Source of the DNA: Paraburkholderia acidicola
Lineage (GTDB): Bacteria; Pseudomonadota; Gammaproteobacteria; Burkholderiales; Burkholderiaceae
Length of the DNA: 64,000 nucleotides
Reading direction: 5' to 3'
NCBI RefSeq assembly: GCF_002362315.1
Contig: NZ_MTZV01000001.1
Location: 310,001 to 374,000, forward strand
Position 1 is the stretch's first letter; the number at the start of each line of letters is the position of its first letter. The translations under genes were made by a program, and so were the position numbers. The notes beneath the pieces are model-generated. The model worked only from the letters and a program-made list of their open reading frames with translations, had not been told where the DNA came from and did no database searches. This document shows, piece after piece, positions 25,874-35,836 of this stretch.

Positions 25874-26557
25874 GCTACCTCCTCGCCGAAGTCTGGATCG
25901 ATGTCGTGCGCGGCGCGCTAATCGGAAACGACATCGCTCGAATTCATCCTAAACCCTTTCTAATTTTTTTTCACGAACTACGTTACGAAAATCAGGCCAT
26001 CGCGTGTTCGTGACATCCCTCTCTTGGAAACACAGATTCGGTCACTTACAATCTTCGTTCCAGACCGCAAAAAATTGCATCGATAACAACGGTCTTCGCT
26101 GCTGTCGCACACGGACGTCCTCTGTACTGGAATACGAGGCAACGGTCGCGCGTTGTAACACCTGCGATGTAACACGCGCGGTGTAACGCGATATGCACCC
26201 GCACCCTTTCCTTGTTCCTCAACGCGCAACAACGCGCTTTCGACTACATCGCAACCATCCGTTACAAACAAACGTTAAATCGGCTGCAGCAAGTGGGCTG
26301 CGGTGCGCGCTCCAGACGTTCGTCCGTGCGTTTCGCATTTCGTTCCGTGCGGCGCGGTGCGTGATACACGCGGCGGATGCGTGAATACCCGCGCGGACCA
26401 CATGGTCTGAAGCGGGTACCAGGATGAAGGATGATCAGCGGCGACTGCAACGTACGCGTTGCCGGACGCAGGCGGCAATCGCGCAGTCGAAGAGGTAGAA
26501 GCTCGTGCGCCACAGATATGTGCTCAGCGCAAACAGAGCGGGTTCGTGCGCCCGAAA
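25874..26557. other. Long upstream region of prkA
   Basis: 684 bases without a convincing gene. It is more AT-rich than its surroundings. It contains an eight-T run on the plus strand at about 25964-25971 and three TGTAACrC repeats (26154-26189). I see no clear sigma-70, sigma-54 or riboswitch signature, but the prkA promoter must be here. The rightmost part lies after the hydratase stop. Confidence 0.5.
26154..26189. repeat. Three 14-bp-phased TGTAACrC repeats upstream of prkA
   Basis: TGTAACAC at 26154, TGTAACAC at 26168 and TGTAACGC at 26182. The exact 14-base period resembles a regulator-binding iteron array. An inverted GTTACA lies at 26261-26266. The array is about 280-315 bases upstream of the prkA start. 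Confidence 0.5.
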
Positions 26558-27319
26558 CTACGTCAGCTCGACTTCCACTTCGCCAAGCCCGTCGATATGG
26601 CCATGCACGATACCGCGCTGCCCGATCGGATGCGCGCCGACGTAAGAGCCGGTCGTAATGGTCCATCCAGGTTCGATCGCGATGCCCATCGCGGCGCAAT
26701 GGTTGACGAACCAGACCAGCAACTCACGCGGATCGCCGGCCGGATTGCCCGGCGCATCGGGCACGAGCGAGGTGCCGTCGAAGGTCAGTTCGAGTTGCGG
26801 CGACACAAAGTCGAACTGGCGCGCAAAGCCCGCATACGGCACCGGGTGACCGGTAATCAATGCACCGTTGTTCTGCGCATCGGCCAGTTGTGCGAGCGGC
26901 GCAATATCCGGCCATTCGGCGAAGCGGCTGTCGACGATCTCGATAGCCGGCAACACCGTGCCGACCCGGGCCAGCACTTCGTCGCGCGCATAGGCTTCGC
27001 CGCGGGGCGCGATCGGTTCTGCAAAGCGAAAAGCGATTTCGAGTTCGACCAGCACGCGGAAAAAACCGTCGTAACCGGCTTGCGCGGGCGACTCGAGCAC
27101 CAGTGGCGCCGGAATCGGCGCTCCGTTTGCCGCACCGCCCGGCGAGCGCGCGCCGATTTTCCACGCACCAGTCGGCGTTCCGAGCCCGGCGAGTACCGCC
27201 TGCTGGATCGCATAGGCCGTCGCCGCGTCGGGCGGCAGGCTGGCCGGCCGCAATACGTCGATCAGCCGATGCTGACGGCGAGCCTCCACGAGGCGGAGCG
27301 CAAGGTCTTGATGCGTCAT
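26558..27319 (-). CDS. 2-keto-4-pentenoate hydratase/FAH-type protein
   Basis: 253 residues of the MhpD/fumarylacetoacetase-C superfamily. Key stretches are AYAIQQAVLAGLG, GAWKIGARSP, ELEIAFRF (the metal-ligand Glu pair), PAIEIVDSRF and the late ITTGSYVG. Members hydrate 2-keto-4-pentenoate-like compounds or decarboxylate 4-oxalocrotonate in meta-cleavage pathways. No other aromatic-degradation gene is adjacent, so the natural substrate is open. It is a lone gene between the prkA unit and the chemoreceptor. Confidence 0.82.
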   Translation of the reverse strand: MTHQDLALRLVEARRQHRLIDVLRPASLPPDAATAYAIQQAVLAGLGTPTGAWKIGARSPGGAANGAPIPAPLVLESPAQAGYDGFFRVLVELEIAFRFAEPIAPRGEAYARDEVLARVGTVLPAIEIVDSRFAEWPDIAPLAQLADAQNNGALITGHPVPYAGFARQFDFVSPQLELTFDGTSLVPDAPGNPAGDPRELLVWFVNHCAAMGIAIEPGWTITTGSYVGAHPIGQRGIVHGHIDGLGEVEVELT

Positions 27320-27658
27320 GTCGGTCCTTTAGGCAGGCGTGCGGGCGCAGGGTCAAGAAGGGATCGCGCGGGGCGAGCGGTGATGAAAAACACGGCCGCC
27401 GGGTGGCGACTGCGCCCGTCAATGTACCGGAACAGAAGTCGATCCAGGGCGCACCTTTGTTGCGGAGCATGAAAAAAAGACCGTGGTTGCCTCAGCAACG
27501 ACGGTCCCGATTATCCCGACAGCGATACCTATCGCTATCGATGCGCATGGATTATTCCGTTGTGACAGGCATCGCCACGCCGCGCCGGCTCAAATGCACG
27601 CGATCACGCCGCATGACATGAGTTAGCGCGCCCAAACATGCGCCCTGCTGGTGCACGA
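27320..27658. other. Gap between chemoreceptor and hydratase genes
   Basis: 339 bases. It contains the chemoreceptor's intrinsic terminator (27471-27506) and the presumed promoter of the hydratase between 27320 and 27470. Nothing else is evident. Confidence 0.5.
27471..27506 (-). terminator. Intrinsic terminator of the chemoreceptor gene
   Basis: GACCGTGGTTGC and GCAACGACGGTC pair over 12 positions with one mismatch and a CTCA loop (27479-27506). The minus strand continues with TTTTTTTC. Confidence 0.85.
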
Positions 27659-29386
27659 TCAGAACGTCTCCCAGTCGCGCTCCGTGCCGGTGCCCGCTAC
27701 CGCCATCGCAAGCGGTCTGGTCGCAGTCGCAGGCGCGAGGCGCGTCCTGGCGTTTGTCGCAAGCGCTTTTACCGGCGTACGCACCGGCGCAGGCGCAGGC
27801 TCACGCCGACGCAGCATTTCACTCGCCACCGCCCCCGCCGAAGCCTCATCACCGAGCTGGAACACCGAAACCGCCGTACGCAGCTTCGTCGCCTGATCCT
27901 CCAGCGATTGCGCGGCGGCCGCCGCTTCCTCGACCAGCGCCGCGTTCTGCTGCGTGACCTCGTCCATCTGCGTGACCGCCCGCGCAACCTGATCGATCCC
28001 GCTGCTCTGTTCCGTCGACGCCGCCGCGATCTCGCCCATGATGTCCGTCACGCGCTGCACCGCGCCGATGATCTCGGTCATCGTGCGGCCGGCCTGGTCG
28101 ACCAGCGCCGAGCCCGCCTGCACACGCTCCACCGAGGTATCGATCAGCGCCTTGATCTCCTTGGCCGCCGCCGACGAGCGTTGCGCGAGACTGCGCACCT
28201 CGCCGGCCACGACCGCGAAGCCGCGCCCTTCCTCGCCGGCGCGCGCTGCCTCAACGGCTGCGTTCAGCGCGAGGATGTTGGTCTGGAACGCAATGCCCTC
28301 GATGATTGAAATGATGTCCGCGATCTTTGCAGAACTCTGATTGATGTCGCCCATCGTGCCGACCACCTGGCCGACCACCGCGTTGCCGCGGCTGGCGATC
28401 TCCGACGCATTCGCAGCCAGCGAACTGGCCTGGCGGGCGTTGTCTGCGTTCTGCTTCACGGTACCGGTCAGCTGCTCCATGCTGGAGGCCGTCTGCTGGA
28501 GTGCCGAGGCCTGTTCTTCGGTACGCGACGACAGGTCCAGATTGCCGGCCGAAATCTGCCGCGTGGCCGTCGCAATCGATTCACTGCCCATGCGCACCGA
28601 GCGCACCGTGCCGGTCAGGCTGCGCTGCATCTTCGCGACGCCTTGCAGCAACTGGCCCATTTCATCGGTCGAGTGGACGACGATCTCGCGCCGCAGGTCG
28701 CCGGCGGCGATCGCCTCGAAATGTCCCAGCGCGTCGGCGAGCGGCCGGCCAATGGCGCGGCGCAGCGTCAGGTACGAGAACACGGCGGCGGCAAGACCGG
28801 CGATGAGCGCGCCGAAACCCACCAGGCGGAACGTGTCGAACGTGCTCTGCGCCTGGGTGAAGCCTTTGTCGGCCGCGGCGAACTGGAACGCCCGCAGGGC
28901 GTCGTCGTCGACGGACATCTCGGTGTAGACAGCCTGCAGGCGTTTCGCGCCATCCACGAGGCTGGAAGGATCGTTTGCGATCACGGTCGCGGCAAACGCC
29001 TGCATCACCTGATGCAGTTCCTCACGTTTCGCGGCGACGGCCTGGGCGAGCCGGTCTTCGTCGGCGTCGCGCGGCAGCGCCAGATACTTTTTCCACCACT
29101 CGTCGGCGTTCTTGCGCATGAAGTGGGAACGATCGATCGAGCCTGCGGCCTCGGCCGTGCCCATCATGAAGGCCGCACGATCGAGCGCCAGCCGTTCGCG
29201 CGCCGCATACAGCTCGGCATTGTCGATGGCGACGGCACTCGGCATCTGGTTCATAAAGGTGGCGCGGTATGCATCGTTCGAACTGCTCATACCGAACAGC
29301 CCCAGCACGCCGATCGCGACCAGCAGTGCGGCGAGAAAAGCCATCGTCAGGCCGATGCGCGCCCGGATGGTGATGCCCTTGTTCAT
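27659..29386 (-). CDS. Methyl-accepting chemotaxis protein (Tar/Tsr type)
   Basis: 575 residues. It has an N-terminal membrane segment (about 10-32), a periplasmic four-helix-bundle sensor (about 33-190), a second segment (about 190-210), and HAMP. A methylated coiled-coil signalling domain follows, with the hairpin tip [22 protein letters not shown]. It ends in DWETF, the pentapeptide that tethers CheR and CheB, after an Ala/Pro/Arg-rich flexible linker. It detects an unknown ligand. It is isolated from che genes, as usual for proteobacterial receptors. Confidence 0.95.
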   Translation of the reverse strand: MNKGITIRARIGLTMAFLAALLVAIGVLGLFGMSSSNDAYRATFMNQMPSAVAIDNAELYAARERLALDRAAFMMGTAEAAGSIDRSHFMRKNADEWWKKYLALPRDADEDRLAQAVAAKREELHQVMQAFAATVIANDPSSLVDGAKRLQAVYTEMSVDDDALRAFQFAAADKGFTQAQSTFDTFRLVGFGALIAGLAAAVFSYLTLRRAIGRPLADALGHFEAIAAGDLRREIVVHSTDEMGQLLQGVAKMQRSLTGTVRSVRMGSESIATATRQISAGNLDLSSRTEEQASALQQTASSMEQLTGTVKQNADNARQASSLAANASEIASRGNAVVGQVVGTMGDINQSSAKIADIISIIEGIAFQTNILALNAAVEAARAGEEGRGFAVVAGEVRSLAQRSSAAAKEIKALIDTSVERVQAGSALVDQAGRTMTEIIGAVQRVTDIMGEIAAASTEQSSGIDQVARAVTQMDEVTQQNAALVEEAAAAAQSLEDQATKLRTAVSVFQLGDEASAGAVASEMLRRREPAPAPVRTPVKALATNARTRLAPATATRPLAMAVAGTGTERDWETF

Positions 29387-29655
29387 GTGCTTCCCTGTGA
29401 GAGTGACATATGGAGAGGTACGGCTGCACGGCGCCTGGGGTTATGCGCTCTGGCTGCGGACGTGTGGGCTGCGGCCCTCACTCCCTGCCCGCTTCTTTCT
29501 CCGTTTACGGCACCCACCAGGGTGAACTTGAAGCTTTTATATGATCGGAGGAATTTCTCGAAAGGAGTCAGTACAAGTTACAACGGCGGTTCGCGCCGGC
29601 CGTATCTTTTGACACGGCAGCGCAGTTTCAGCCACGTTGTGGAGGCGACGGCCGG

Positions 29656-30582
29656 CTAGTTATCCAGTTCGGCGCGGGTCGGGATCGACGGTTGCGCGCC
29701 CGCGCGCGTCACCGAAATGGCCGCGGCTCGCTGCGCAAAGCGGATTGCATCGTCGACCAGCGCGCCGCCTGCGAGCTGCGCAGCAAAACCCCCGATAAAC
29801 GTATCGCCGGCGCCTGTCGTATCGATCGCGTCGACGCGCGGCGCGGGGTAATGCGTCGCCTCGCCGTGTTCGAGCGCGACGTACACGCCCTGGGCGCCGA
29901 GCGTCACGATCACGTTGCGCGCGCCGGCATCGCGCAGCGCCGCGGCCGCAAGCGCCGCATCGGCGGCGGAAGCGACCGGCACACCACTGAGGGTGGCCAC
30001 TTCGAGCTCGTTCGGAATCAGGTAGTCGATCAGCGGAAACCAGGCCGCCGGTAGCGGACCGGTCGCGGGTGCCGGGTTCAGGATCGTCGTCTTGCCGAGC
30101 CGGCGCGCGGTGGCAAGCGCCGCCTCGACGGTCGGATTCGGGGTTTCGAGCTGGCAGATCACGACGTCGGCCTCGGCGAGCACGGCTTCGTGCCGCGCGA
30201 TCGAGACCGGCGTCACCTCGCCGTTGCTGCCCGCGACGATCACGATCGCGTTCTGGCTGCTGTCATCGACGACAATCAGCGCGACACCGGTCGGCGCGCC
30301 CGGGCTGGTATCGAGCGCCGTGCAGTCGATCCCTTCCACTTCGAGCCCCGCGCGCAACTGCGCACCGTTCGCATCGGCGCCCACGCAGCCGAGCATCGCG
30401 ACCCGGGCGCCGAGCCGGGCGGCAGCGACCGCCTGGTTGCCGCCCTTGCCGCCGGCGACCTGGGCGAACGCGTGGCCCGCGAGCGTCTCGCCGGGGCGCG
30501 GCAGACGCGGTGCGCGCGCCACGAGATCCATGTTCAGGCTGCCGACTACTGCGACCCGCCCTTGTGCTGCTGTGTTCGTCAC
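29656..30582 (-). CDS. rbsK: Ribokinase
   Basis: 308 residues from GTG 30582, preceded by GGGAGAAAG. This gives the length of Escherichia coli RbsK (309). PfkB-family marks are GSLNMDLVARAP, GGKGGNQAVAAARLGA (the ribose-binding region) and the ATP/anion-hole motif DTTGAGDTFIGG with the catalytic Asp. It phosphorylates D-ribose at O5. It is the last gene of the rbs cluster, 183 bases after the LacI-type regulator. Confidence 0.93.
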   Translation of the reverse strand: MTNTAAQGRVAVVGSLNMDLVARAPRLPRPGETLAGHAFAQVAGGKGGNQAVAAARLGARVAMLGCVGADANGAQLRAGLEVEGIDCTALDTSPGAPTGVALIVVDDSSQNAIVIVAGSNGEVTPVSIARHEAVLAEADVVICQLETPNPTVEAALATARRLGKTTILNPAPATGPLPAAWFPLIDYLIPNELEVATLSGVPVASAADAALAAAALRDAGARNVIVTLGAQGVYVALEHGEATHYPAPRVDAIDTTGAGDTFIGGFAAQLAGGALVDDAIRFAQRAAAISVTRAGAQPSIPTRAELDN

Positions 30583-30765
30583 GTCTTTCTCCCATCCCGT
30601 CCAGAGCGGCCGACCCGTGTTAGCGCTCGATCTGTCGGCCACCGTCAGTGCTTCAGCGCAATCTAGAGTCCATGCCGCGCTGCTTTAGGGCGCATTGCCC
30701 GGTTTCTTGTTTCATGTCGATCCGCGGTTCGCCACAGCGCACGCGCGTTACGCCAGCGTCTCACA

Positions 30766-31812
30766 TCACGCGGCCAGCCCGTGATGACCCGCATCGCTAC
30801 CGCTCCACGCGGCCGTCGATTCACGCAGGATCAACTTCGGCGCCACAACGCGGCGCCGCGCCGGCGCGCCCTGGCCGCCCGCCGCCGTACCAGTGATGCG
30901 CTCGATCAGCGTCTGCGCGGCCATATCGCCGAGGGCCCGCACCGACTGCCCGACCGTCGACAGCGCCGGATAGGTAAAGCGCCCCAGTTCGATGTCGTCG
31001 AAGCCGATGATCGAGCAGTCGGTGGGCACGCGGATGCCGCGCTCCGCGGCTGCGCGCAACGCGCCGATACCCATCATGTCGTTGCCCGCGAAAATCGCGC
31101 TCGGCTTCACGGTATCGAACAGCTGACCCGCGGCACGATAGCCACCAGTGCCCGAGAAATCGCTCTCGACGATCGCGTCCGGTGCAATCTCGATACCGCG
31201 CTCGGCCATCGCACGGATAAAACCATGCACGCGCATCGCGCTCACGGCCGTCGCGATCGGCCCGGTAATACAACCGATCTTCACGTGTCCGAGTTCGAGC
31301 AGATGACGCGTGGCCAGATAACCGCCTTTCTCGTGATCGATCTGCACGAGATCGGCATTCAGCCCTTCGATGTTCCGGTCGACCACGACGAGCGGTTCGC
31401 GCGAATGCGCGAGCGTCTGCGCCAGCACCGCATCGTCGCCGGCCGACGCGACGATCAGCCCGTCGATACGTTTTTCCTGCAGCACGCGCAGATAGTTGCG
31501 CTGCTTCGCGGGGTCGTCGTCGGAGTTGCAGAAGAACACGCAATAGCCGTTGCGCGAACAACCGTCTTCGATGCCGCGCGCCAGTTCCGCGAAATACGGA
31601 TTCGTGCTGTTCGGCACCACGAGCCCGATGGTTGCGGTGGCGCGCGCTTTCAGCGAGCGCGCGACCGCCGACGGCACGTAATGCAACTGGCGGATCGCAT
31701 GCTCCACTCTCGCGCGCACGACGGCCGACACCGGCCGCGAGTTGTTCACGACGTGCGATACCGTCGTGAACGACACGCCGGCCACGGCCGCTACATCCTT
31801 GATCGTCGCCAT
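30766..31812 (-). CDS. rbsR: LacI-family ribose operon repressor
   Basis: 348 residues. The N-terminal LacI helix-turn-helix (MATIKDVAAVAGVSFTTVSH) and hinge helix are followed by a periplasmic-binding-protein-like effector domain (IGLVVPNSTNPYF, FAGNDMMGIGAL, GFDDIELGRF). The position between rbsC and rbsK and the family support an RbsR role. The likely operator is the perfect palindrome before rbsB at 35885-35898. The assignment of the ligand to ribose rests on context. Confidence 0.85.
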   Translation of the reverse strand: MATIKDVAAVAGVSFTTVSHVVNNSRPVSAVVRARVEHAIRQLHYVPSAVARSLKARATATIGLVVPNSTNPYFAELARGIEDGCSRNGYCVFFCNSDDDPAKQRNYLRVLQEKRIDGLIVASAGDDAVLAQTLAHSREPLVVVDRNIEGLNADLVQIDHEKGGYLATRHLLELGHVKIGCITGPIATAVSAMRVHGFIRAMAERGIEIAPDAIVESDFSGTGGYRAAGQLFDTVKPSAIFAGNDMMGIGALRAAAERGIRVPTDCSIIGFDDIELGRFTYPALSTVGQSVRALGDMAAQTLIERITGTAAGGQGAPARRRVVAPKLILRESTAAWSGSDAGHHGLAA

Positions 31813-31932
31813 AACCCGTTGCTCTCCTGCCCGTTATCCGTATTGTCGTCGCTGTCCTGCGCGCCGTGCGCGTGCACCCTTTGCACACGACGCGTTGCCC
31901 GGTAACAGCCTCTCTTGATTGCGCCGTGCGCG

Positions 31933-32949
31933 CTAGCTGCGCTTGCGCCGGCTGCGATAGGTATCCAGCACCACGGCTACGACGATCACCGCACCGGTGA
32001 TGATCCGCTTGGTCGGCTCGCTGGCACCGATCTGCGCGAGACCGGCCGCGAGCACCGAAATGATCAACACGCCGAAGAACGTGCTGATCACCGACCCACG
32101 ACCGCCCATCAAACTCGTTCCGCCGATTACGACCGCCGCGATCACCTGGAGTTCGAGCCCGTCGCCAGCGTTCGGATCAGCGGCTTCGAGGCGCGAGATC
32201 TGGAACAGCGCGGCCAGCCCCGACAGCGCGCCCATCAGCGCGAACACGATGATCTTGTACGGCCGCGGATTGACGCCCGCGAGCCGCACGGCTTCCTCGT
32301 TGGTGCCGATGCCGACCAGATAGCGGCCGAACACGGTACGCGTCAGCACGAACTGCGCGACGATCATCACGACGACCGCGATCAGGAAAGCCGGCGAGAT
32401 GCCGAACGCGATCGGATTCGACAGGACGTCGAAGGCGTCGCCGATATAGGCGGTGCGCGAATTCGTCATCTGGTAGGCAATGCCGCGCGCGCCTTCGAGC
32501 ACGCCGAGCGACACGATGAACGACGGAATCCGCCAGCCGACCGTGACAGCACCGGTGAAGGTACCCGTCAACGCTGCGGCGATCATGCCGAGCAGCGCGG
32601 ACGGTATCGGCCCCCAGCCCCACTTCAGCGCCGCGACGCTGACCACCGAGCCGCCGAGCGCGAGCACCGAGCCCACCGACAGGTCGATTCCCGCGATGAT
32701 CAGCACGAACGTCATGCCCACCGACATCACGACCAGGTCCGGGATCTGGTTGGCAATCGTGCTGAACGTGTCGTAGCTCAGAAAATGCGAACTGAGCAGC
32801 GAAAACAGGACGATCATCGCGAGCAGTGCGCCGGCGAGACCGAGGTAGTTCGAAAAGCCGAAGCGCGTGCCGACCGGTTTACTGGCTTGTTTATCGGCTG
32901 CGCTCACTGCCTGGTTTGTGCCGCCTTGCGGCACCGGTTGATTCGTCAT
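31933..32949 (-). CDS. rbsC: Ribose ABC transporter permease
   Basis: 338 residues with eight to ten hydrophobic segments of the RbsC/BPD_transp_2 type. An example is MIAAALTGTFTGAVTVGWRIPSFIVSLG, with the conserved GTNEEAVRLAGVN loop that contacts the ATPase. Its ATG shares one base with the rbsA stop (TAATG), showing coupled translation. It forms the membrane channel for ribose with RbsA and RbsB. Confidence 0.93.
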   Translation of the reverse strand: MTNQPVPQGGTNQAVSAADKQASKPVGTRFGFSNYLGLAGALLAMIVLFSLLSSHFLSYDTFSTIANQIPDLVVMSVGMTFVLIIAGIDLSVGSVLALGGSVVSVAALKWGWGPIPSALLGMIAAALTGTFTGAVTVGWRIPSFIVSLGVLEGARGIAYQMTNSRTAYIGDAFDVLSNPIAFGISPAFLIAVVVMIVAQFVLTRTVFGRYLVGIGTNEEAVRLAGVNPRPYKIIVFALMGALSGLAALFQISRLEAADPNAGDGLELQVIAAVVIGGTSLMGGRGSVISTFFGVLIISVLAAGLAQIGASEPTKRIITGAVIVVAVVLDTYRSRRKRS

Positions 32950-34559
32950 TACAGGCTCCCTGCTTCTTGCTTGTCGTTGCCGTGGTGGCTATCGTGGCTG
33001 TCCAGCAAGGCGTCGCGACTGCGATAGCCCGCGAACGCGGCGGCGAGCAGTGCATCCTGCGACCACTCGTCGCGCCGGAAAACACCGGTCATGCGGCCCG
33101 CGGACATCACACCGATCCGGTCGCAGATCAGCATCAGTTCGCGCAGGTCGCTCGACACCACGACAAGCGCCCGACCCTCGCGGGCGAGCGCTCCCATCAA
33201 TCCATAGATATCGAACTTCGCGCCGACGTCGATGCCGCGCGTAGGTTCGTCGAACAGCAGCACGCGGCAGTCGCGTGCCAGCCAGCGGCCGATCACGACC
33301 TTCTGCTGGTTACCGCCGGACAGCTCGCCGACCGGTTGCGCCGGACCCGAGGTGCGAATGCGCATCGCGTCGATCTGCTGCTGCGCGAGCGCGTTCTCGC
33401 GTTTCGCATCGACGACGCCGTGACGCGAAACACTCCCAATGTTGCCGAGCGATACGTTCGCGGCAATCGGTTGCGGCAGCAGCAGGCCCTCGCCCTTGCG
33501 GTCTTCGGTAATCAGCGCGATGCCGTTGCGCACCGCGTCGGCGGGCGTGTCGATCTGCACCGGCAGCGGCGCTTCGCCCGGTGTGCGTGCCAGCGACACC
33601 GTGCCGCGGTCCTTGCGGTCCGCGCCGTAGATCAGGCGCATCAGTTCGGTCCGGCCCGCGCCGATCAACCCGCTAATGCCGAAGATCTCGCCCGCCTTCA
33701 CTTCGAACGACACATCGTTGACGACTTTCGCCCGACCGAGGCCAGCCACTTTCAGCAACGGCTCACCGATGTTGCGCACACCGAGATCGATGCGCTCGCC
33801 GATCTCGCGGCCGACCATCAGCGTGACGATACGATCGCTCGACAGGTTCGCCATTGCGTCGACGTGTACGAGCTTGCCGTCGCGCAGCACGGCGACGCGC
33901 TCCGCAACCTTCGCAAGTTCTTCGAGCCGGTGCGAGATGTACACCAATGCGACACCGCGTGCCTTGAGCCGCTCGATCTGCACGAACAGCAGATCGACTT
34001 CGCGGGCCGTCAGCATCGCAGTCGGTTCATCGAGGATCAGCACACGGCAGTCGCCGATCAGATTGCGCGCGATCTCGACCATCTGTTGATGGCCGATGCC
34101 CAGTTCGCCGACGAGCGTATCGGGATCGATTGCGTCGAGCCCGACCTGCGCCATCGCCGCGCGCGCGTCTTCGCGCAACTTACGCCGGTCGATCCAGCCG
34201 AGTCGCAGCGGACCCGCCTGCGGCAGGCGATTCAGGAACAGGTTCTCCGCAACCGACAGCGTCGGTAGCAGGTTCAGCTCCTGCATCACCATGCGCACGC
34301 CGAGCGCTTCGGCCTCGGTGCGGCTCGCCGGCGCGTACGGTGCGCCGCCAAGCGTCATCGTGCCGGTGGTCGGCACGACCAGCCCGCCGACGATCTTCGA
34401 TAGCGTGCTCTTGCCCGCGCCGTTCTCGCCGGTCAGCGCGAGCGCTTCACCGGCCCGCAAGGTCAGGCTCACGTCCGCGAGCACCGGCTCGGCATAAGTC
34501 TTGCCGATGCCGGTAACGGACAGTACGGCAGACGATGCGTCGTTGTCGGTCAAATCCAT
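32949..34559 (-). CDS. rbsA: Ribose ABC transporter ATP-binding protein
   Basis: 536 residues from ATG 34559 with AGGA ahead. Longer in-frame starts exist but add an Arg-rich segment unlike the family. It has two ATP cassettes. The first has Walker A GENGAGKST and a signature-like GIGHQQMVEIAR. The second has a degenerate P-loop GLIGAGRTE and an intact LSGGNQQKVVIGRWL, as usual for RbsA/MglA proteins. It energises ribose import. Confidence 0.93.
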   Translation of the reverse strand: MDLTDNDASSAVLSVTGIGKTYAEPVLADVSLTLRAGEALALTGENGAGKSTLSKIVGGLVVPTTGTMTLGGAPYAPASRTEAEALGVRMVMQELNLLPTLSVAENLFLNRLPQAGPLRLGWIDRRKLREDARAAMAQVGLDAIDPDTLVGELGIGHQQMVEIARNLIGDCRVLILDEPTAMLTAREVDLLFVQIERLKARGVALVYISHRLEELAKVAERVAVLRDGKLVHVDAMANLSSDRIVTLMVGREIGERIDLGVRNIGEPLLKVAGLGRAKVVNDVSFEVKAGEIFGISGLIGAGRTELMRLIYGADRKDRGTVSLARTPGEAPLPVQIDTPADAVRNGIALITEDRKGEGLLLPQPIAANVSLGNIGSVSRHGVVDAKRENALAQQQIDAMRIRTSGPAQPVGELSGGNQQKVVIGRWLARDCRVLLFDEPTRGIDVGAKFDIYGLMGALAREGRALVVVSSDLRELMLICDRIGVMSAGRMTGVFRRDEWSQDALLAAAFAGYRSRDALLDSHDSHHGNDKQEAGSL

Positions 34560-34876
34560 TGCAATCCTGGTTCCGGAGCCGTCGTGCGGAGCCTCGCCGG
34601 TGGTGACCGGACGAAGGTCTGTGCAGGCGGCCTCGTGTGTCATGACGCGCTCGACAGGCTGCGTGCGGCAGCCGGCCGTTACGCGTTTCGCTGGCAACCG
34701 ACGATGCGACGAGGTGCGGCGACGTGCAATGCAGGCAGCACGTGCTACCTGCACCACCATGACGCTTTCCTCTGGAATATCGGCTGCGTAGCGGGTTTCT
34801 TGAGCGCTGGTTGGGCGGCAGCGGTGCGGGCCGCGAAGCCCGCGCCGTTGCGTTGCTCGCTACGTTCCTGGTTACG
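34560..34876. other. rbsB-rbsA intercistronic region
   Basis: 317 bases between two genes of one operon, unusually long. It contains a stem around 34821-34849 and an in-frame upward extension of rbsA that I regard as non-coding. It probably sets a lower level of rbsA than of rbsB. Confidence 0.5.
34821..34849 (-). other. Intercistronic hairpin after rbsB
   Basis: GCGGGC (34826-34831), loop CGCGAA, GCCCGC (34838-34843), with outer bases extending the stem by imperfect pairs. There is no T-run. Such hairpins after a binding-protein gene commonly stabilise its mRNA. Confidence 0.45.
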
Positions 34877-35836
34877 TTACTTCGTGACCAGATCGACCGG
34901 CGTCTCGACGATGCCGGACAACTCCGACTGCTTCTTGTGCTCGGAGATCGCCTTCAATGCCGTGTCGATACCGAATACCGCCTGCTTCGCGGCGTATTGA
35001 TCGGCGGTGGCGAGTACGCGGCCGTCCTTCAGCATCGGCTTGATCGCGGTGATGTTGTCGTAGCCGACCACGTAGACCTTGCCCTGCTTGCCGGCCGCAC
35101 GCACTGCCGAAACCGCGCCGATTGCCATGTTGTCGTTACCGGCCAGCAGTGCCTTCAGGTTCGGGTACTCGTTGAGCATCGCCGATGCAACCGCATTGCC
35201 CTTGTCGATTTCCCATTCGCCCGACTGCACCGACACGACGTTCGCGCCGACCTTCTGCATCGCGTCCTTGAAGCCGGCCGTACGTTGCTGCGCGTTGGTA
35301 GTCGTCGACACGCCTTCGATAATGCCGACCTGGTCACCGGCCTTCAGCTTCTGGGCCAGGTAGTCGCCGATCTTCTGCGCGCCCTTGCGATTGTCCGGGC
35401 CAACGAACGGCACGTTCAGATCCTTCGACTTCAGCACGTCCGGATCGAGCTTGTTATCGATGTTCACGACGATGATGCCGGCGTCGACCGCCTTCTTGAC
35501 GACCGGCACGAGTGCCTTCGAATCGGCCGGCGCCAGCACGATCGCGTCGACCTTCGAGACGATCATCTGCTCGACGATGCGGATCTGGTTGGCGGTGTCG
35601 GTTTCGTCCTTGATGCCGTTCGTCACGAGATCGAACATGGCCGGGTTGTGCTTCTGATAATCCTTCGCGCCGGTTTCCATGGTCAGGAAGAATTCGTTGG
35701 CGAGGGATTTCATCACGAGCGCGACTTTGGGTTTCTTCGCGGGCTGGGCCTGGGCGGCGGCGGTGAGCGGCAGGGAAACGACTGCGGTGAGCGCGACAGC
35801 TGCCGCGAGCACGCGGCGGCGAATGCGGTGGTTCAT
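34877..35836 (-). CDS. rbsB: Ribose ABC transporter periplasmic binding protein
   Basis: 319 residues. A signal peptide of about 28 residues ends in AAAQAQPA. The mature fold is that of RbsB/Peripla_BP_4: LVMKSLANEFFLTMETGAKDYQ near the N-terminus, SKVDAIVLAPADSKALVP, IVVNIDNKLD and LLAGNDNMAIGAVSAVRAAG. It is first in the operon rbsB-rbsA-rbsC-rbsR-rbsK. A LacI-type palindrome lies 49-62 bases upstream of its start. Confidence 0.93.
   Translation of the reverse strand: MNHRIRRRVLAAAVALTAVVSLPLTAAAQAQPAKKPKVALVMKSLANEFFLTMETGAKDYQKHNPAMFDLVTNGIKDETDTANQIRIVEQMIVSKVDAIVLAPADSKALVPVVKKAVDAGIIVVNIDNKLDPDVLKSKDLNVPFVGPDNRKGAQKIGDYLAQKLKAGDQVGIIEGVSTTTNAQQRTAGFKDAMQKVGANVVSVQSGEWEIDKGNAVASAMLNEYPNLKALLAGNDNMAIGAVSAVRAAGKQGKVYVVGYDNITAIKPMLKDGRVLATADQYAAKQAVFGIDTALKAISEHKKQSELSGIVETPVDLVTK

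Noticed and set aside
25874-26153. Search for a sigma-54 promoter before prkA
   Set aside because: No TGGCAC-N5-TTGC match on the minus strand.
29387-29655. Possible sigma-28 promoter or a 23-codon ORF before the chemoreceptor gene
   Set aside because: Only a partial -10-like CCGATCA and no proper -35; the short frame has no support.
32826-34268. A 480-codon plus-strand frame opposite rbsA and rbsC
   Set aside because: Antisense of clear ABC genes, no ribosome site or motif.
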